From Pseudomonadota bacterium (GTDB lineage Bacteria; Pseudomonadota; Gammaproteobacteria; Burkholderiales; Burkholderiaceae_C), in the NCBI GenBank assembly GCA_023418355.1, contig JAEZZU010000018.1:1-6494 (forward strand): DNA of 6,494 nt, in the 5' to 3' direction. Each line of letters begins with the position of its first letter. Within the stretch, counting starts at the first letter, position 1. The notes below the pieces were generated by a model that saw only the letters and a list, made by a program, of their open reading frames with translations, made no database searches and was not told the origin of the DNA. Shown here in pieces: positions 5,804 through 6,494 of the stretch. Position numbers and translations under genes: made by a program.

Positions 5804-5883
5804 ATAGCGGCTTGCGCTTATCAAGTAAGGCTTTCACATATATATCGCTGTGAATTCCTTGTAAATCAAGCGCCAGCAGCTAT
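5804..5883. repeat. Imperfect intergenic inverted repeat (about 80 bp)
   Basis: ATAGCGGCTTGCGCTT (5804-5819) and AAGCGCCAGCAGCTAT (5868-5883) are inverted copies matching at 14 of 16 positions, with 48 bases between them. The arms, especially GCTGGCGCTTG read on the minus strand, resemble a short intergenic palindromic repeat that I recall being common in Comamonadaceae genomes. That family link is from memory and unverified. It lies just downstream of flgN and ahead of the terminator, in a non-coding convergent gap. Confidence 0.5.
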
Positions 5884-5886
5884 CAA

Positions 5887-5921
5887 AAAACAAAAAAGCG
5901 CCCGTGTGGCGCTTTTGTTTT
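5887..5921. terminator. Bidirectional Rho-independent terminator between flgN and fliA
   Basis: AAAAGCGCC (5894-5902) pairs perfectly with GGCGCTTTT (5908-5916) around a five-base loop. On the plus strand the stem ends in TTTTGTTTT. On the minus strand it ends in TTTTTTGTTTTTT. U tracts on both sides make this a terminator for both convergent genes, flgN and fliA. It lies 100 bases after the flgN stop and about 30 after the fliA stop. Confidence 0.93.
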
Positions 5922-5946
5922 GGGAGCGATGACGGCTTTAACTGCT

Positions 5947-6494
5947 TCAGTGCGCCCGCATCTTGGTGCGCAGGCGGGCAATGGCTTGGCTGTGCAGCTG
6001 GCACACGCGCGATTCCGTCACATTGAGCACGGCGGCGATTTCCTTAAGGTTCATCTCGTGCTCGTAGTACATGGCCATGACGTACTGCTCGCGCTCGGGC
6101 AGGTGTTCGATGGCGGCCACCAGAGCCTCACGCAGGCGCACATCGCGCAGGATGGCGAACGGGTCGGCATCGGTGTCGGCCACAAAGCGGTCCAGAAAGC
6201 TTTCGCCTGCATCGTCGCTGGGTGAAATGTCTTCCAGGTAGATCAGCTGGGCGCCGCGCACCTTGCCCAGCAGAGACTGGTACTCGTCCAGCGGCATGTC
6301 CATGGCTTCGGCAATTTCCGATTCCTTGGGCGCGCGGCCCAGTTCCTGCTCCAGCTTGTGGATGGCGCGTTCAATGTCTTTCTGGCCCTTGCGGGAGCTG
6401 CGGCTCATCCAGTCGTTGTCGCGCAGCTCGTCCAGCATGGCACCGCGGATGCGCTGGCTGGCAAAGGTTTCAAACTGCACGCCCTGGCTGGATT
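5947..6494 (-). CDS. fliA: FliA, sigma-28 factor for late flagellar genes (N-terminus cut by window edge)
   Basis: FliA directs RNA polymerase to class 3 flagellar and chemotaxis promoters and is inhibited by FlgM. The reading frame is open to the right edge and gives 181 residues; about 60 N-terminal residues are missing for a protein of about 240. The visible part begins in region 2 with SSQGVQFETFASQRIRGAML and then DELRDNDWMSRS, the FliA signature. Region 3 follows (IERAIHKLEQELGRAPKESE, then IAEAMDMPLDEY). Region 4 includes LPEREQYVMAMYYEHEMNLK and the helix-turn-helix LKEIAAVLNVTESRVCQLHS, which contacts the -35 box. The codon at 6480..6478 is an internal GTG (Val), not the start. The stop is at 5949..5947. 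It converges on flgN, with a shared terminator. Confidence 0.95.
   Translation of the reverse strand, partial: SSQGVQFETFASQRIRGAMLDELRDNDWMSRSSRKGQKDIERAIHKLEQELGRAPKESEIAEAMDMPLDEYQSLLGKVRGAQLIYLEDISPSDDAGESFLDRFVADTDADPFAILRDVRLREALVAAIEHLPEREQYVMAMYYEHEMNLKEIAAVLNVTESRVCQLHSQAIARLRTKMRAH

Noticed and set aside
1..6494. Mobile elements, CRISPR arrays, tRNA/rRNA genes, defence or toxin genes
   Set aside because: None seen. No spaced repeats, transposase-like frames or RNA gene landmarks; all sequence is accounted for by flagellar genes and short gaps under 200 bases.

Overview
This window is a slice of a chromosomal flagellar locus from a Gram-negative proteobacterium, most likely a betaproteobacterium of the Comamonadaceae (Comamonas, Delftia or Acidovorax type). 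That placement is inferred from the GC-rich codon use, the gene order (rod/hook operon divergent from flgA-flgM-flgN, with fliA convergent) and an intergenic inverted repeat resembling ones I recall from that family. No sequence comparison was run.

Layout. From 1 to about 3994 the minus strand carries a tight operon that reads, in transcription order, flgB, flgC, flgD, flgE, flgF and the first codons of flgG, which runs off the left edge. Gaps between these genes are 19 to 41 bases, and most starts have a clear ribosome binding site. From 4167 the plus strand carries flgA, then flgM and a small flgN-like gene. From 5947 to the right edge the minus strand carries the last three quarters of fliA, which converges on flgN.

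Control signals. The flgB-flgA divergent region holds a modest sigma-70-like promoter candidate for the rod/hook operon. A near-consensus sigma-28 (FliA) promoter lies between flgA and flgM. The flgM-flgN gap holds a 10-bp perfect inverted repeat followed by a T run. The flgN-fliA convergent gap holds an imperfect palindromic repeat and a strong terminator that works in both directions.

How the genes work together. FlgA is the periplasmic chaperone for the P ring. FlgB, FlgC, FlgF and FlgG build the rod, FlgD caps the growing hook and FlgE is the hook protein. Completion of the hook lets the anti-sigma factor FlgM leave the cell. This frees FliA to transcribe late genes, among them flgM itself through the promoter seen here. 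FlgN is the chaperone for hook-filament junction proteins. This is a conventional flagellar checkpoint region. I see no undescribed system. The points most worth a second look are the enlarged hook protein, the flgM-flgN intergenic hairpin with a flgN that lacks a visible Shine-Dalgarno, and the methionine-cored helix in the FlgN-like protein.
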